64,000 nt of DNA from Urechis unicinctus (lineage: Eukaryota; Annelida; Polychaeta; Xenopneusta; Urechidae), in contig CM067343.1 in assembly GCA_034190875.2 (NCBI GenBank), forward strand, positions 33,808,092-33,872,091. The letters are read 5' to 3'. The notes beneath the pieces are model-generated. The model made no database searches and was not told the origin of the DNA. It saw nothing but the letters and a program-made list of their open reading frames with translations. This document shows, piece after piece, positions 1 through 12,675 of the stretch; position 1 is the first letter of the stretch; each line of letters begins with the position of its first letter. Made by a program: the position numbers and the translations under genes.

Positions 1-66
1 CTCAACCTCTCATCCACATATTCCCCGCCCATTCACATACTCACTAACCCACTGACTCAATCAGTT

Positions 67-450
67 TGTATGTATGTATGTATGTATGTATGTATGTATG
101 TATGTATGTATGTATGTATGTATGTATGTATGTATGTATGTATGTATGTATGTATGTATGTATGTATGTATGTATGTATGTATGTATGTATGTATGTATG
201 TATGTATGTATGTATGTATGTATGTATGTATGTATGTATGTATGTATGTATGTATGTATGTATGTATGTATGTATGTATGTATGTATGTATGTATGTATG
301 TATGTATGTATGTATTTATGTATGTATTTATGTATGTATGTAGGTACGTATGCCCGTCTGTATGCATGTATGAATGCACGTATGTATGTATGCATGTATG
401 CGTGTGTATGTGTGTGTATGTATGTATATATGTATGTATGTATTTTTGCA
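67..450. repeat. (TATG)n microsatellite, unit 1
   Basis: Tetranucleotide tract with imperfect right end. The long Tyr/Cys/Met/Val or His/Thr/Ile reading frames across it are repeat artefacts. Confidence 0.98.
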
Positions 451-451
451 T

Positions 452-2461
452 GCATGCATTTATGAAAGTTTTATGTTTTATTTATGTGTTTAATTAATCT
501 GCACTAAACTTATATATGTCAAACTCGTGCGTCTTAATCATCATTGATCATCTATGTTCTGGCTGTATGGTTTGTTAATCGGTGACCCAAACAATACTAA
601 GTGATGCTGGTTTTTATCATCGTACATATCATAGACATTTATGCTGCTAATTCCTAACCCTGTATATTTGACATGGACATACCCTGAATGAATAAATATA
701 TATAACATTGTAACGAAAGGAAATGTTAGCTACGACCGTTTAAAAAAAAACACCGACGTTTATCCTCTCCTTTTGTTTGTCTCTGTTATCACACAGAGTT
801 GTATTTTGTACTGCTGGGTACACAACTGTTGATATATCAGCATTAAGTCCTGGGTATGCTGAGTAATTTTCGTAAGTGCTGGCATGTGGTCATAACTATT
901 TTTTTTTTATTTTAAAATGTCAGAAATGCAAAAAAACATAATATATTATACTAAATTGGAAATCATGGATAGATGTATTCAGTCAGGTCACATTCAAGGC
1001 CTTTTCTTCAAAGTTGGAATGGTGTAGAGAGTAGACAGCGTGATGATTGTTGGTATAGCATCCAATTTGAAAAACGTGCACTGTGGATATATAGTTTAAT
1101 ACAGTTTGAATGTTGTGTTTCGATTCTTTATTGATAATAATTCTATTATTTGGTTGTTAAGTAATCCATTAATGAACGTGACGAGCTGAATTTTCTAACA
1201 TGTTATACATTGTCGCAGATATATACTGTAATAAACCTCGCATTGCATCGGGTGCTGTGGTAGTGCTATTGATAGCCTCGCGAGATGGTCATGCATTTAG
1301 AATAAGACTATCGGAAGAACAGGACCTTTGGGCAGTCCCGAGTTGGTCATTACGAAGGTCAAAACATAAAAAAATCTGTCATAAGAAAAAGACCCGTTAA
1401 ATAAAATGAATGATGTAGTTCCCTTTCCTATGGAATCATTGCGAAATTGGTATAAACGAGCAGCCCATATGCAAAGGATAAGCTTATCTGTTTATCACAA
1501 ACTTATAACCAGTGCATCCCAACAAAACAGACACATTTAATTGATTGGTTGATAGCCTAGGAAGTCATGCTCAGACAACGAATAAACAACTATAGGAAGC
1601 GACCAGTCACCCCCAAAACGGAGAGAATGACGCGCCTGCAATAAATAATGAATTAGCATTGGCAATATAGTATATTGAATGACAAGCTATATTACTTGTA
1701 CCTATCCATTTCAAATATGCATGATATCTGTTTGGTTGCTGCTTTCAAGCACGACTAGTTCTGAAAGAAGTGCAAAGGCCATGGCTGGCCGGAATATTGA
1801 CATAGACTCGCTTTGATATATCATTTACATCAGATGAGTCGTTGGCCATTCAGAGCCTATCACGCATGGTAGTTTGTTGTAGGGTAACATGATACAGCGG
1901 AATATGAATAATCCACTGGAGTGCAATCACCTGACAGTACAACATAATTGCTAATTGGAAATTGTCGAACTACATAAAAATAGGCGTGGATAGTACTTTA
2001 TCAACATACACCCATGCCAATTGGGAATGTGTTTGCCTGTTGCAAATTAAGTATACTGTCTTTGTTTTGACCTCCTCATTTCCTTGTTTCGATGCCTTAT
2101 CCCTTTATAACAACTGAAACGTCCGAAACATCATGAATTGTATGATACCGAAGGTACCAGGAAAGGCAGAACTAATACATGACATTGTGTTTCATTATTA
2201 AAGAGATTAGGCACATTGTAACTGCGTAAATCTCCCTTGATACGTGCATTAATCTGACATATTTTTCTTCCCGATTGGGGCTTATATAAAGGTAGGTCGG
2301 TGTGTGTTAGTTAGGAGGAAACATATACACGTAAATATGGAACACCATTCGTGGGGAGACATATCTAAAAAAACTACCAATATAGTTCCAAACATTAGAA
2401 CACTAGTTCAAGGTTCAATTTTTTGTAAACAATGCATGGCATTTTAAGGCTGGCAACATGA
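452..2461. other. Spacer 3' of the unit 1 channel gene, no recognised gene
   Basis: About 2 kb repeated almost unchanged at 7397-9434 and 17487-19524. Apart from one small open frame at 1200-1400 I see nothing recognisable. Confidence 0.6.
1200..1400 (+). CDS. Hypothetical 66-residue ORF, repeated in all units
   Basis: A small ATG-started frame with near-identical copies at 8188-8391 and 18282-18485. The product has a short hydrophobic segment at about residues 17-27 and a basic, Lys-rich end. I recognise no family. Identity between copies is explained by the recent duplication, so it is not evidence for selection. It may be non-coding. Confidence 0.15.
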   Translation: MLYIVADIYCNKPRIASGAVVVLLIASRDGHAFRIRLSEEQDLWAVPSWSLRRSKHKKICHKKKTR

Positions 2462-4108
2462 TCAACAGCGATCAGATAGGTGATCAGATTGCTTGACGTG
2501 GATTTTCTTAGATCTCGATTTCACGTCGTTAGATATAGGATAAATGGTCTTACTGATTAAATTGTACAATAGGTCTACGATTTCGAGGAGAAGAACAGCT
2601 GTGATACCGGCGTAGAGGTTAAGACAACCTCCAAGACGCGATAACAGTGTGGATAACGTCACAGCGATCTGATCATCGAGCACTATCATAGATGTGCCTA
2701 CTGACAAAAGTTTAAATTGGAGGAAATTCTTATCTATAAGATTAAGGCTTTCGATTTTAATCAAAGCTTCTGTGGTGTTACCACTGGCGGCAAGTGAATC
2801 TATTCCCTTATATTCTTGAAAATAGTGTGCGAATTCCGTGTCTTTGATAAAGCTGTTGTAGAATGATAGATGAGCATTAGCGTTCGGCCAGCGTGTTTGA
2901 GAAATGACGTTCTGAAGGCTCATTTCAACACACTCTTCTGTGCATTTCCTGAAACATGCCCGCTGAGAGATCAGGACTCTACGCGAGGAACATTGCAGTT
3001 CTCGTGCCACAATATTCAGATCATCAAAAAGTTTACCACAGAAATGAAGGTTTGACATCAGACCTGAAGTGGGCAGCACATGGTAGATAGGATTCATGCA
3101 GGCACATGACGTCACCGACTCGTCCTGCATGCATGTACGAATGCAACTGTCAACAGAGTATGCAAGAGTTCCATTGACAAAATCCTTCATTCCTTCCAGA
3201 CCCGTTTGACACTGGCCATAAGGCTCAGGGAGGCGCGATCGTAATTGTGGAATAGTGCGGATCGTAGTTTCGAATCCGGGCGCCAGATGTATTTCCTCGT
3301 TTATATTGGGCAACTGACCAGGGAGAGAGATGGTGAGGAGAGCCCCTGTCTCTGCGAGACCCGTATCTCTCCATACCCGAGGAACTTCTGTATGCACGTT
3401 GTCTAAATATAGAATACCAGTCATGATATATGGCGCATACCCAAGTTCATCTAGTAGAGTCGAATTCACTTCCATGACGTAGCAATTGTAATATTCAGGC
3501 GTCGTGAATGTTCTCACATTGGCAATATCTAAGCATGGTACATTTTTAGTGCCTCCCTCATAAACAACTCTGTACTCACATTTCAGAAGGAACTGTTTGT
3601 ATTCGTGGCCTATTAGTTGCAGGTGATTGAGATCGAATTGGCTGTAATAGCCATGTTTGCTTTTCAAGTAGTCGAAGACAGTGTCAAGCCCGTCTGCTTG
3701 TGTGGTTGAATTGGACTCAACAATGTCGGCTTGGATAGTTTCAACGCGATTCAGGTGTTCCTCATACGTCATCAAGCCGAACTGGTGCATGTCGTTGAGG
3801 CTGGACAAAGGCTTAGCATTGCAGAGAGTAACCGCGAAGAATGGTGGAATATTGTACTCGGCTATATCATCAACGCTCAGCAGGTTCACTTCTTTTGCTT
3901 GGGTGACCACTTGGTATTCCAAGTAGGTCTTCACATGTACACCAGCTTGATACAGCCCCGTAGCGAGTAGACACAGGAAGCCAATGAACCAGAGGCATCG
4001 CAGAAATATTCCTTTAGATTTTATCATTCGAGGAATTCCCTTTATAGAGGTCACCTCTAGGAATTTTCCCAATTCCTGCTTTACAGGTTCATCAGAAGTG
4101 CTTTCCAT
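2462..4108 (-). CDS. DEG/ENaC-family ion channel subunit (intact copy)
   Basis: Predicted plasma-membrane cation channel subunit of the DEG/ENaC family (ENaC, ASIC, FaNaC, degenerins), which act as trimers. About 548 residues, a normal family length. I chose the Met at 4108 (MESTSDEP) because the homologous frame in unit 3 starts there and the 78 extra residues further upstream look non-coding. TM1 is at about residues 36-57. It is followed by the family-typical PPFFAVTLCN segment, a large Cys-rich ectodomain with CIRTCMQDE and FRKCTEEC motifs, then pre-TM2 and TM2 at about 485-518. Two family hallmarks are unusual: the N-terminal His-Gly gating motif reads KGI (TSIKGIPRMI), and the G-x-S selectivity filter reads GIT (LNLYAGITAV). 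The CDS is a single open frame without introns. Ligand is unknown; peptide-gated or proton-gated channels are both possible. Confidence 0.9.
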   Translation of the reverse strand: MESTSDEPVKQELGKFLEVTSIKGIPRMIKSKGIFLRCLWFIGFLCLLATGLYQAGVHVKTYLEYQVVTQAKEVNLLSVDDIAEYNIPPFFAVTLCNAKPLSSLNDMHQFGLMTYEEHLNRVETIQADIVESNSTTQADGLDTVFDYLKSKHGYYSQFDLNHLQLIGHEYKQFLLKCEYRVVYEGGTKNVPCLDIANVRTFTTPEYYNCYVMEVNSTLLDELGYAPYIMTGILYLDNVHTEVPRVWRDTGLAETGALLTISLPGQLPNINEEIHLAPGFETTIRTIPQLRSRLPEPYGQCQTGLEGMKDFVNGTLAYSVDSCIRTCMQDESVTSCACMNPIYHVLPTSGLMSNLHFCGKLFDDLNIVARELQCSSRRVLISQRACFRKCTEECVEMSLQNVISQTRWPNANAHLSFYNSFIKDTEFAHYFQEYKGIDSLAASGNTTEALIKIESLNLIDKNFLQFKLLSVGTSMIVLDDQIAVTLSTLLSRLGGCLNLYAGITAVLLLEIVDLLYNLISKTIYPISNDVKSRSKKIHVKQSDHLSDRC

Positions 4109-5334
4109 TTCGCTGAAGCAGCAAATGAACGGCGAATTTGTTTCACCACAGCCTATTATCAACCAGATTGCTATTGAGCAAAATAAATAGTTTTGAATCC
4201 CGAAAGAATCTTCTTGCATGCGAATTTCACTGACCAACGAGCGGGCGTTTGATGTTGCACGACCGATGAGCTTTGGAGGAGACTGGCGCAGCAGCACCCA
4301 TGGATGGCCTGTCCAACCAGGCGGCGCCACGATATATTTCATGAGGTCTCACATGCTGGGGTAAATTGCCACAGCGAAGTCTATATTTCAACTTTATCTT
4401 TGGTTTTCTGAGCAGAGGTAGAAGGGAGTGGAGGTGTGGAGTGGGGCGACGTTAGCTGTGCGGTGCGTTATGGGCGGTGAATGGGCTAGTGTTATGTAGC
4501 AGTACGGGGTGGGGTCCCGCAGTCGACTTTCAAAGCGCTACATAATTGTTGAGTTGCCCCAATGCTTTTATTTATCACATCAACAGAACGTCTGCAGTAT
4601 AAAACGTCTTATTCTGAGTCGAGTGGCGATCTATAGTATGGAAATCCATGTCACAATACAAGCAATGTGAACAAGATAAGAAAGATGTGAGGCAGCGCAC
4701 CCATACATTTTATGTAACACAGCAATATATTTCATAGATTTTTAGAGAAAATTTACATATGACTATTTCTTCCTGCTATCAAATATTGCATTGGTTCACC
4801 TTGTTAGGATCAACGATGTGGTTGCTGGTATTCTAAATCAACAAATAAAAATGGGCTTCGAGTGGTAGTATTATGTGTTGGTGTGTAAATATTGGTTTGT
4901 TTGATTTTTTCTTACTAACTTTGACTGGAAGCCCCCAAATTATATCAGACGGAGATATCAATATGAAAAGCCGGATTTATCTAAACAAATGATCAAATAT
5001 ATGCGAGAAGCACACAATTATGAACAACAGATACATAAAGTGATTAATTAAATACAACCAACAGCGATCGAGTGTGCAACTGCCCACACGGATCGTACAT
5101 CATAGAAACACACGTGTGTGAAATCAAGTGCGTTTATCAAGCAAAGTGAATGGGAATAATAGATAAATCAACTCGCCGAGTTTTGATTGGATTGCTATAT
5201 ACATCTAAGTTAACAACAAACGACAATTATAATGGTGTCAGAAGACAGAACAGACTTTATTGTTCAAGTGATGTAAAAAGGAGCACCTTAAAGCAGGACT
5301 TATGGATTTGTGAAGGAGGCTGCTGTGATTAACT
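4109..5334. other. 5' flank of channel gene, unit 1
   Basis: No gene recognised. It presumably holds the channel promoter. Part of it (about 4261-4830) is deleted in unit 2, while a diverged version survives in unit 3 at 21230-22020. Confidence 0.5.
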
Positions 5335-6590
5335 GTAGTTTACTGATAAGAGGTGTGTTGGGTTAGGGGCTGCAAGGGGCTGCATCCCAAAACGTCGTAA
5401 GAGGCTGGGTTCCATCTGCAGGCGAGACATATCGTCACCTAACTACCTACCACAGGTTTATTCTGTGCATAGAAATGGATATTGCATTTGAATAATTGTT
5501 GGATGAAGGGGCTAATGTGGTGCATGTTGATTGGATTTTTAGTCGAATACTAATCAATGATAGCTACCACAGCCTGGTTGTCGCAATGAAAGAGTATGTT
5601 TCAGTTAACCATTTTGGGTATTAACATGCTGAATAACACAAATATTGGATAGAGTTCATAGGTAACTGTGTTCATTTAGCTTGAATCCATTGGGAACCGT
5701 AAGTGGCTCCAAAAGCTATGCTCGATACATCACTTAATAGAGGTAGATTATTGGAGGTTGCGGTACCTAATGAGGGTTGTGCTATGTAATGCTTCAGGAT
5801 TGTAGCCAGATATATAACCCATGTCTTGCTTTATGTGTTTCAGAGATGAAATGGTTTGTGTTGGTAATGCCAATAGATAAATCATACAAACGTCACAAGA
5901 TAGCTCTGCCTAGGCGATCGAAAAAATTTGCAAACTGTAACATGTCTATGACAAATTGCATCTCTCGCAGTGTTTTTTTTTCTCTCCTGGACTGTGCTTT
6001 TATATATTTTCTGTGTGTATGTTTGTCATTTGTCTAAAGGGAGATTATCTGACACGTGTTATGAGTCAAGTTGTATACCAAGAAAGGTGAATTTTGCGGC
6101 GGGGCCTTATGTGTTGTCCGAAGCCAGGGTTTTACAAGTGGGATCGCATAGTTCAACATCGATGCTGAGCTGCTTTTGGAATTGTCGTTGAGTTAGAGCC
6201 ACAAAAAGGAAATGATCGAATAATTTTACAATATTGAGCACACCATATATATGTTTTGATATCCAAACAATGACAGAAGATAATGTTTCAAAAATGTGGT
6301 AGAAAGAAGAGCATCCTTGAGGTTGACATTTATCATAACGAGTGTTTCCTATTCCTACAGCATTTGTGGTCGTATTGCAGCCAGTTATGACCTTTTTTGC
6401 ATCATTGACTTGACAAGTAAGTCAAAAGGTCCCCTTACTGTTGTGAGTGTTTCTGTAGGTACACTTCCAGGAAATGATCCCAGGCGTTTAAGGAGAACGT
6501 TGAGGGATGGGGTATTCCCTGGTCCGGAGAGGTACATGGTGTTTGTATTTTACCGCATCAGGCAGGTTGGATCTGGCGTCATTTAATTTG
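5335..6590 (-). pseudogene. DIRS-type retrotransposon RT/RNase H remnant, unit 1
   Basis: Minus-strand frames, broken by stops and shifts, show in order: an RT palm-like segment ending in KFTFLGIQLDS followed by a LPLDK-like motif, a DVSSIAFGATYGSQWIQ stretch typical of the DIRS/Ngaro RNase H start, then HCDNQAVVAII and a block with NIHFYAQNKP and MSRLQVEP. This order and wording match the RT-RNase H of DIRS-order (tyrosine-recombinase) retrotransposons. I found no tyrosine recombinase or terminal repeats. In unit 2 the same remnant is split by the TTAA insertion, so it predates that insertion. Confidence 0.75.
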
Positions 6591-6835
6591 GTCATTAGAA
6601 TCCGAAGACTCCCCTGCTGATGAGGCAGTGTCCAAGAGGGAAGGCTACCGACCTACCACCAACTCACTCTACTACTTATTGGCAGATTCATTGACTTCCG
6701 AAATCTTACCCATTCCTTCACTCAACTAAAGACAAATCCACCAATCTAACCATCAACTCACTCAAACTCTCATCCACATATTCCCCGCCCATTCACATAC
6801 TCACTCACCCACTGACTCAATCAATTACTCACTGT

Positions 6836-7395
6836 ATGTATGTATGTATGTATGTATGTATGTATGTATGTATGTTGTATGTATGTATGTATGTATGTAT
6901 GTATGTATGTATGTATGTATGTATGTATGTATGTATGTATGTATGTATGTATGTATGTATGTATGTATGTATGTATGTATGTATGTATGTATGTATGTAT
7001 GTATGTATGTATGTATGTATGTATGTATGTATGTATGTATGTATGTATGTATGTATGTATGTATGTATGTATGTATGTATGTATGTATGTATGTATGTAT
7101 GTATGTATGTATGTATGTATGTATGTATGTATGTATGTATGTATGTACGTATGCACGTCTGTATGCATTTATGTGTGCACGTATGTATGTATGTATGTAT
7201 GTATGTATGTATGTATGTATGTATGTATGTATGTATGTATGTATGTATGTATGTATGTATGTATGTATGTATGTATGTATGTATGTATGTATGTATGTAT
7301 GTATGTATGTATGTATGTATGTATGTATGTATGTATGTATGTATGCGTTTGTATGTAAGTGTATGTATGTATATATGTATGTATGTATTTTTGCA
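6836..7395. repeat. (TATG)n microsatellite, unit 2
   Basis: Same tract as in unit 1, longer, with an interrupted island around 7145-7182 that is also found in unit 3. Confidence 0.98.
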
Positions 7396-9434
7396 TGCAT
7401 GCATCTATGAAAGTTTTATGTTTTATTTATGTGTTTAATTAATCTGTACTAAACTTATATATGTCAAACTCGTGCGTCTTAATCATCATTGATCATCTAT
7501 GTTCTGGCTGTATGGTTTGTGAATCGGTGACCCAAAGAATACTTAGTGATGCTGGTTTTTATCATAGTACATATCATAGACATTTATGCTGCTAATTCCT
7601 AACCCTGTTTATTTGACTTGGACATACCCTGAATGAATAAATATATATAACATTGTCAGGCGTTATTGTTTCCAATAACTTCTTCATTGTAACGAAAGGA
7701 AATGTTAGCTACGACCGTTTAAAAAAAAAAACACCGACGTTTATCCTCTCCTTTTGTTTATCTCTGTTATCACACAGAGTTGTATTTTGTACTGCTGGGT
7801 ACACAACTGTAGATATATCAGCATTACGTCGTGGGTATGCCGAGTAATTTTCGCAAGCGCTGGCATGTGGTCATAACTATTTTTTTATTTATTTTAAAAT
7901 GTCAGAAATGCAAAAAAAACCCCGATATATTATACTAAATTGGAAAGCATGGATAGATGTATTCAGTCAGGTCACATTCAAGGCCAGTTCTCCAAAGTTG
8001 AAATGGTGTAGAGAGTGGACAGCGTGATGATTTCTGGCATGTTTAGCATCCAATTTGAAAAACGTGCACTGTGGATATATAGTTTAATACAGTTTGAATG
8101 TTGTGTTTCGATTCTTTATTGATAATAATTCTATTATTTGGTTGTTAAGTAATCCATTAATGAACGTGACGAGCTGAATTTTCTAACATGTTATACATTG
8201 TCGCAGATATATACTGTAATAAACCTCGCATTGCATCGGGTGCTGTGGTAGTGCTATTGATAGCCTCGCGAGATGGTCATGCATTTAGAATAAGACTATC
8301 GGAAGAACAGGACCTTTGGGCAGTCCCGAGTTGGTCATTACGAAGGTCAAAACATAAAAAAATCTGTCATAAGAAAAGACCTGTTAAATAAAATGAATGA
8401 TGTAGTTCCCTTTCCTATGGAATCATTGCGAAATTGGTATAAACGAGCAGCCCATATGCAAAGGATAAGCTTATCTGTTTATCACAAACTTATAACCAGT
8501 GCATCCCAACAAAACAGACACATTTAATTGATTGGTTGATAGCCTAGGAAGTCATGCTCAGACAACGAATAAACAACTATAGGAAGCGACCAGTCACCCC
8601 CAAAACGGAGAGAATGACGCGCCTGCAATAAATAATGAATTAGCATTGGCAATATAGTATATTGAATGACAAGCTATATTACTTGTACCCTATCCATTTC
8701 AAATATGCATGATATCTGTTTGGTTGCTGCTTTCAAGCACGACTAGTTCTGAAAGAAGTGCAAAGGCCATGGCTGGCCGGAATATTGACATAGACTCGCT
8801 TTGATATATCATTTACATCAGATGAGTCGTTGGCCATTCAGAGCCTATCACGCATGGTAGTTTGTTGTAGGGTAACATGATACAGCGGAATATGAATAAT
8901 CCACTGGAGTGCAATCACCTGACAGTACAACATAATTGCTAATCGGAAATTGTCGAACTACATAAAAATAGGCGTGGATAGTACTTTATCAACATACACC
9001 CATGCCAATTGGGAATGTGTCTGCCTGTTGCAAATTAAGTATACTGTCTTTGTTTTGACCTCCTCATTTCCTTGTTTCGATGCCTTATCCCTTTAAAACA
9101 ACTGAAACGCACGAAACATCATGATTTGTATGATACCGAAGGTACCAGGAAAGGCAGAACTAATACATGACATTGTGTTTCATTATTAAAGAGATTAGGC
9201 ACATTGTAACTGCGTAAAACTCTCTTAATACGTGCATTAATCTGACATCTTTTTCTTCCCGATTGGGGCTAATATAAAGGTAGGTCGGTGTGTTAGGAGG
9301 AAACATATACACATACACCATTTGTGGGGAGACATATCGAAAAAAAAACCTACCAATATAGGTCCAAACATTAGAACACTAGTTCAAGGTTCAATTTCTA
9401 AACAATACATGGCATTTTAAGGCTGGCAACATGA

Positions 9435-11075
9435 TCAACAGCGATCAGATTGGTGATCGGATTGCTTGACGTGGATTTTCTTAGATCTCGATTTCACGTC
9501 GTTAGATATAGGATAAATTGTCTTACTGATTAAATTGTACAATAGGTCTACGATTTCGAGGAGAAGAACGGCTGTGATGCCGGCGTAGAGGTTAAGACAA
9601 CCTCCAAGACGCGATAACAGTGTGGATAACGTCACAGCGATCTGATCATCGAGCACTATCACAGATGTGACCACTGACAAAAGTTTAAATTGGAGGAAAT
9701 TCTTATCTATAAGATTAAGGCTTTCGATTTTAATCAAAGCTTCTGTGGTGTTACCACTGGCGGCAAGTGAATCTATTCCCTTATATTCTTGAAAATAGTG
9801 TGCGAATTCCGTGTCTTTGATAAAGCTGTGTTGTAGAATGATAGATGAGCATTAGCGTTCGGCCAGCGTGTTTGAGAAATGACGTTCTGAAGGCTCATTT
9901 CAACACACTCTTCTGTGCATTTCCTGAAACATGCCCGCTGAGAGATCAGGACTCTACGCGAGGAACATTGCAGTTCTCGTGCCACAATATTCAGATCATC
10001 AAAAAGTTTACCACAGAAATGAAGGTTTGACATCAGACCTGAAGTGGGCAGCACATGGTAGATAGGATTCATGCAGGCACATGACGTCACCGACTCGTCC
10101 TGCATGCATGTACGAATGCAACTGTCAACAGAGTATGCAAGAGTTCCATTGACAAAATCCGTCATTCCTTCCAGACCCGTTTGACACTGGCCATAAGGCT
10201 CAGGTAGGCGCGATCGTAATTGTGGAATAGTGCGGATCGTAGTTTCGAATCCGGGCGCCAGATGTATTTCCTCGTTTATATTGGGCAACTGACCAGGGAG
10301 AGAGATGGTGAGGAGAGCCCCTGTCTCTGCGAGACCCGTATCTCTCCATACCCGAGGAACTTCTGTATGCACGTTGTCTAAATATAGAATACCAGTCATG
10401 ATATATGGCGCATACCCAAGTTCATCTAGTAGAGTCGAATTCACTTCCATGACGTAGCAATTGTAATATTCAGGCGTCGTGAATGTTCTCACATTGGCAA
10501 TATCTAAGCATGGTACATTTTTAGTGCCTCCCTCATAAACAACTCTGTACTCACATTTCAGAAGGAACTGTTTGTATTCGTGGCCTATTAAGGGCAGGTG
10601 ATTGAGATCGAATTGGCTGTAATAGCCATGTTTGCTTTTCAAGTATTCGAAGACAGTGTCAATCCCGTCTGCTTGTGTGGTTGAATTGGACTCAACAATG
10701 TCGGCTTGGATAGTTTCAACGCGATTCAGGTGTTCCTCATACGTCATCAAGCCGAACTGGTGCAAGTCTGTGAGGCTGGACAAAGGCTTAGCATTGCAGA
10801 GAGTAACCGCGAAGAATGGTGGAATATTGTATATCGTCAACGCTCAGCAGGTTCACTTCTTTTGCTTGGGTGACCACTTGGTATTCCAAGTAGGTCTTCA
10901 CATGTACACCAGCTTGATACAGCCCCGTAGCGAGTAGACACAGGAAGCCAATGAACCAGAGGCATCGCAGAAATATTCCTTTAGATTTTATCATTCGAGG
11001 AATTCCATTTATGGAGGTCACCTCTAGGAATTTTCCCAATTCCTGCTTTACAGGTTCATCAGAAGTGCTTTCCAT
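9435..11075 (-). pseudogene. DEG/ENaC channel, unit 2 copy, two frameshifts
   Basis: Nearly identical to the intact gene at 2462-4108 but with two lesions. Eight bases are missing near 10829-10835, early in the ectodomain, and two extra bases (a GT duplication) sit near 9828-9832, late in the ectodomain. The result is three separate open pieces: 10788-11075, 9773-10840 and 9435-9737. The GIT filter is unchanged. About 570 bp of upstream flank is also missing, so the promoter may be lost. Either a young pseudogene or, less likely, a copy damaged by assembly of near-identical repeats. Confidence 0.88.
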
Positions 11076-11692
11076 TTCGCTGAAGCAGCAAATGAACGGC
11101 GAATTTGTTTCACCACAGGCTATTATACACCAGATTGCTATTGAGCCAAATAAACTTTTGAATAACAGGAGTAGTTTTGAATCCCGAAAGAATCTTCCTG
11201 CATGCGAATTTCACTGACCAACGAGCGGGCGTTTGATGTTGCACGACCAATGGTATTCTACATCAACAAATAAAAAAGGGTTTCGAGTGGTAGCATTATG
11301 TGTTGGTGTGTAAATATTGGTTTGTTTTATTTTTTCTTACTAACTTTGACTGAAAGCCCCCAAATGATATCAGAAGGAGATATCAATATGAAAAGCCGGA
11401 TTTATCTAAACAAATGATCAAATATATGCGAGCACACAATTATGAACAACAGATACATAAAGTGATTAATTAAATACAACCAACAGCGATCAAGTGAGCA
11501 ACTGCCCACACGGATCGTACATCATAGAAACACTCGCCGAGTTTTGATTGGATTGCTATATACATCTAAGTTAACAACAAACATGACAATGATAATGGTG
11601 TCAGAAGACAGAACAGACTTTATTGTTCAAGTGATGTAAATAGGAGCACCTTAATGCAGGACTTATGGATTTGTGAAGGAAGCTATCTGTGG

Positions 11693-11972
11693 TTAACTGT
11701 AGTTTACTGATAAGAGGTGTGTTGGGTTAGGGGTTGCAAGGGGCTGCATCCCATAACGTCGTGAGAGGCTGGGTTCAACCTGCAGGCGAGACATATCGTC
11801 ACCTAACATATTATCTACCACAGGTTTATTCTGTGCATAGAAATGGATATTGCATTTGAATAATTGTTGGATGAAGGGGCTAATGAGGTGCATGTTGATT
11901 GGATTTTTAGTTGAATACTTATCAATGATAGCTACCACAGCCTGGTTGTCGCAATGAAAGAGTATGTTTCAA
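11693..11972 (-). pseudogene. DIRS-type RNase H remnant, unit 2, part 1
   Basis: Open for about 80 codons on the minus strand. It contains VVAIIDKYSTKNP, NIHFYAQNKP and DDMSRLQVEP, the RNase H core of DIRS/Ngaro elements. It is cut at its upstream end by the transposon starting at 11977. Confidence 0.75.
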
Positions 11973-12147
11973 TTAAAGTGCAAGTAATGGGTAAAATATG
12001 AATTTTCGGGATCTTATAGAACGCGATTTTCTGATCAATAATTCGCAGTTCTTTTTTCGATCCGACGCGTAGTAAACAAGAAATAAGCAAAAACAAACAA
12101 CATATTCCGGAACTTCCCGACCACACACCGAAGATGAACGAAGGCGC

Positions 12148-12166
12148 TGTGACGTCATATGTCACC
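12148..12166 (+). promoter_or_regulatory. Subterminal CRE palindrome, left side
   Basis: Contains TGACGTCA and is an exact inverted copy of 15574-15592. Its place between the terminus and the first coding sequence suggests a promoter or a transposase-binding site (inference). Confidence 0.55.
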
Positions 12167-12675
12167 AGAAGATCTATGTTACCACGGACGCCGTTTCTAT
12201 TCGCGAACTAGCTGTCGTACTAATTTATCGCTATTTACAGAAACTCATAAGCGTTTTTGTATCCATGGTTTCTTGAGAATCTGTAAGTATACTCATCCTT
12301 ACAATTCCCATATGAAAGTCGAATTAGAATTCATTAGTTTTGTTTCCGTACTGATTTTGAAAACAGAATTTGCACTTGCCCGTTGACAAAATTGACATGG
12401 CCGGTAGTGATCAGTGTGGGGCGTCTCAAGTTTTATAAGGCTGTTTCACAGATAACATATAGATTTGTCTCGTCAGGCTGCAATATGTAGATGTATGCTA
12501 GCCTGACAGTAGCTTACACTTGTCCTAAACAATCCTCGGACGATGCCCAGTGCTCAGTGAGTCAGTTCTGGCCTACTGTCAAATTTGCTTCATATAACTT
12601 TACCCTTATGTCTTCCAGTCTGTATCATCATTGTGCGAATATGTGAGTACCAGTACTGCAATAATTCGCATCTAG

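Larger units (their letters stand above)
1..6760. repeat. Tandem segmental duplication, unit 1 (left-truncated by window)
   Basis: Base 1 aligns with 6761 and with 16903, and long stretches after each point are nearly identical by eye. Order inside the unit: TATG microsatellite, spacer, DEG/ENaC gene on minus, DIRS-type remnant on minus. Unit 1 lacks about 39 bp present at 7655-7693 and 17750-17790. The missing stretch lies between two CATTGT copies, as expected for a direct-repeat deletion. Confidence 0.93.

Noticed and set aside
44-497. Long open frames of repeated Met-Tyr-Val-Cys or His-Thr-Tyr-Ile over the TATG tracts
   Set aside because: A tetranucleotide repeat of this sequence has no stop in most frames; artefact. 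The same holds at 6821-7438 and 16967-17536.
4109-4342. N-terminal extension of the channel to a Met at 4342
   Set aside because: The extension has no channel homology, is not kept in unit 3, and the shared Met at 4108 begins right before conserved channel sequence.
6296-6586. 96-codon plus-strand ORF identical in units 1 and 2 (also 16438-16728)
   Set aside because: Identity is due to the duplication; the minus strand carries the decayed DIRS reverse transcriptase here.
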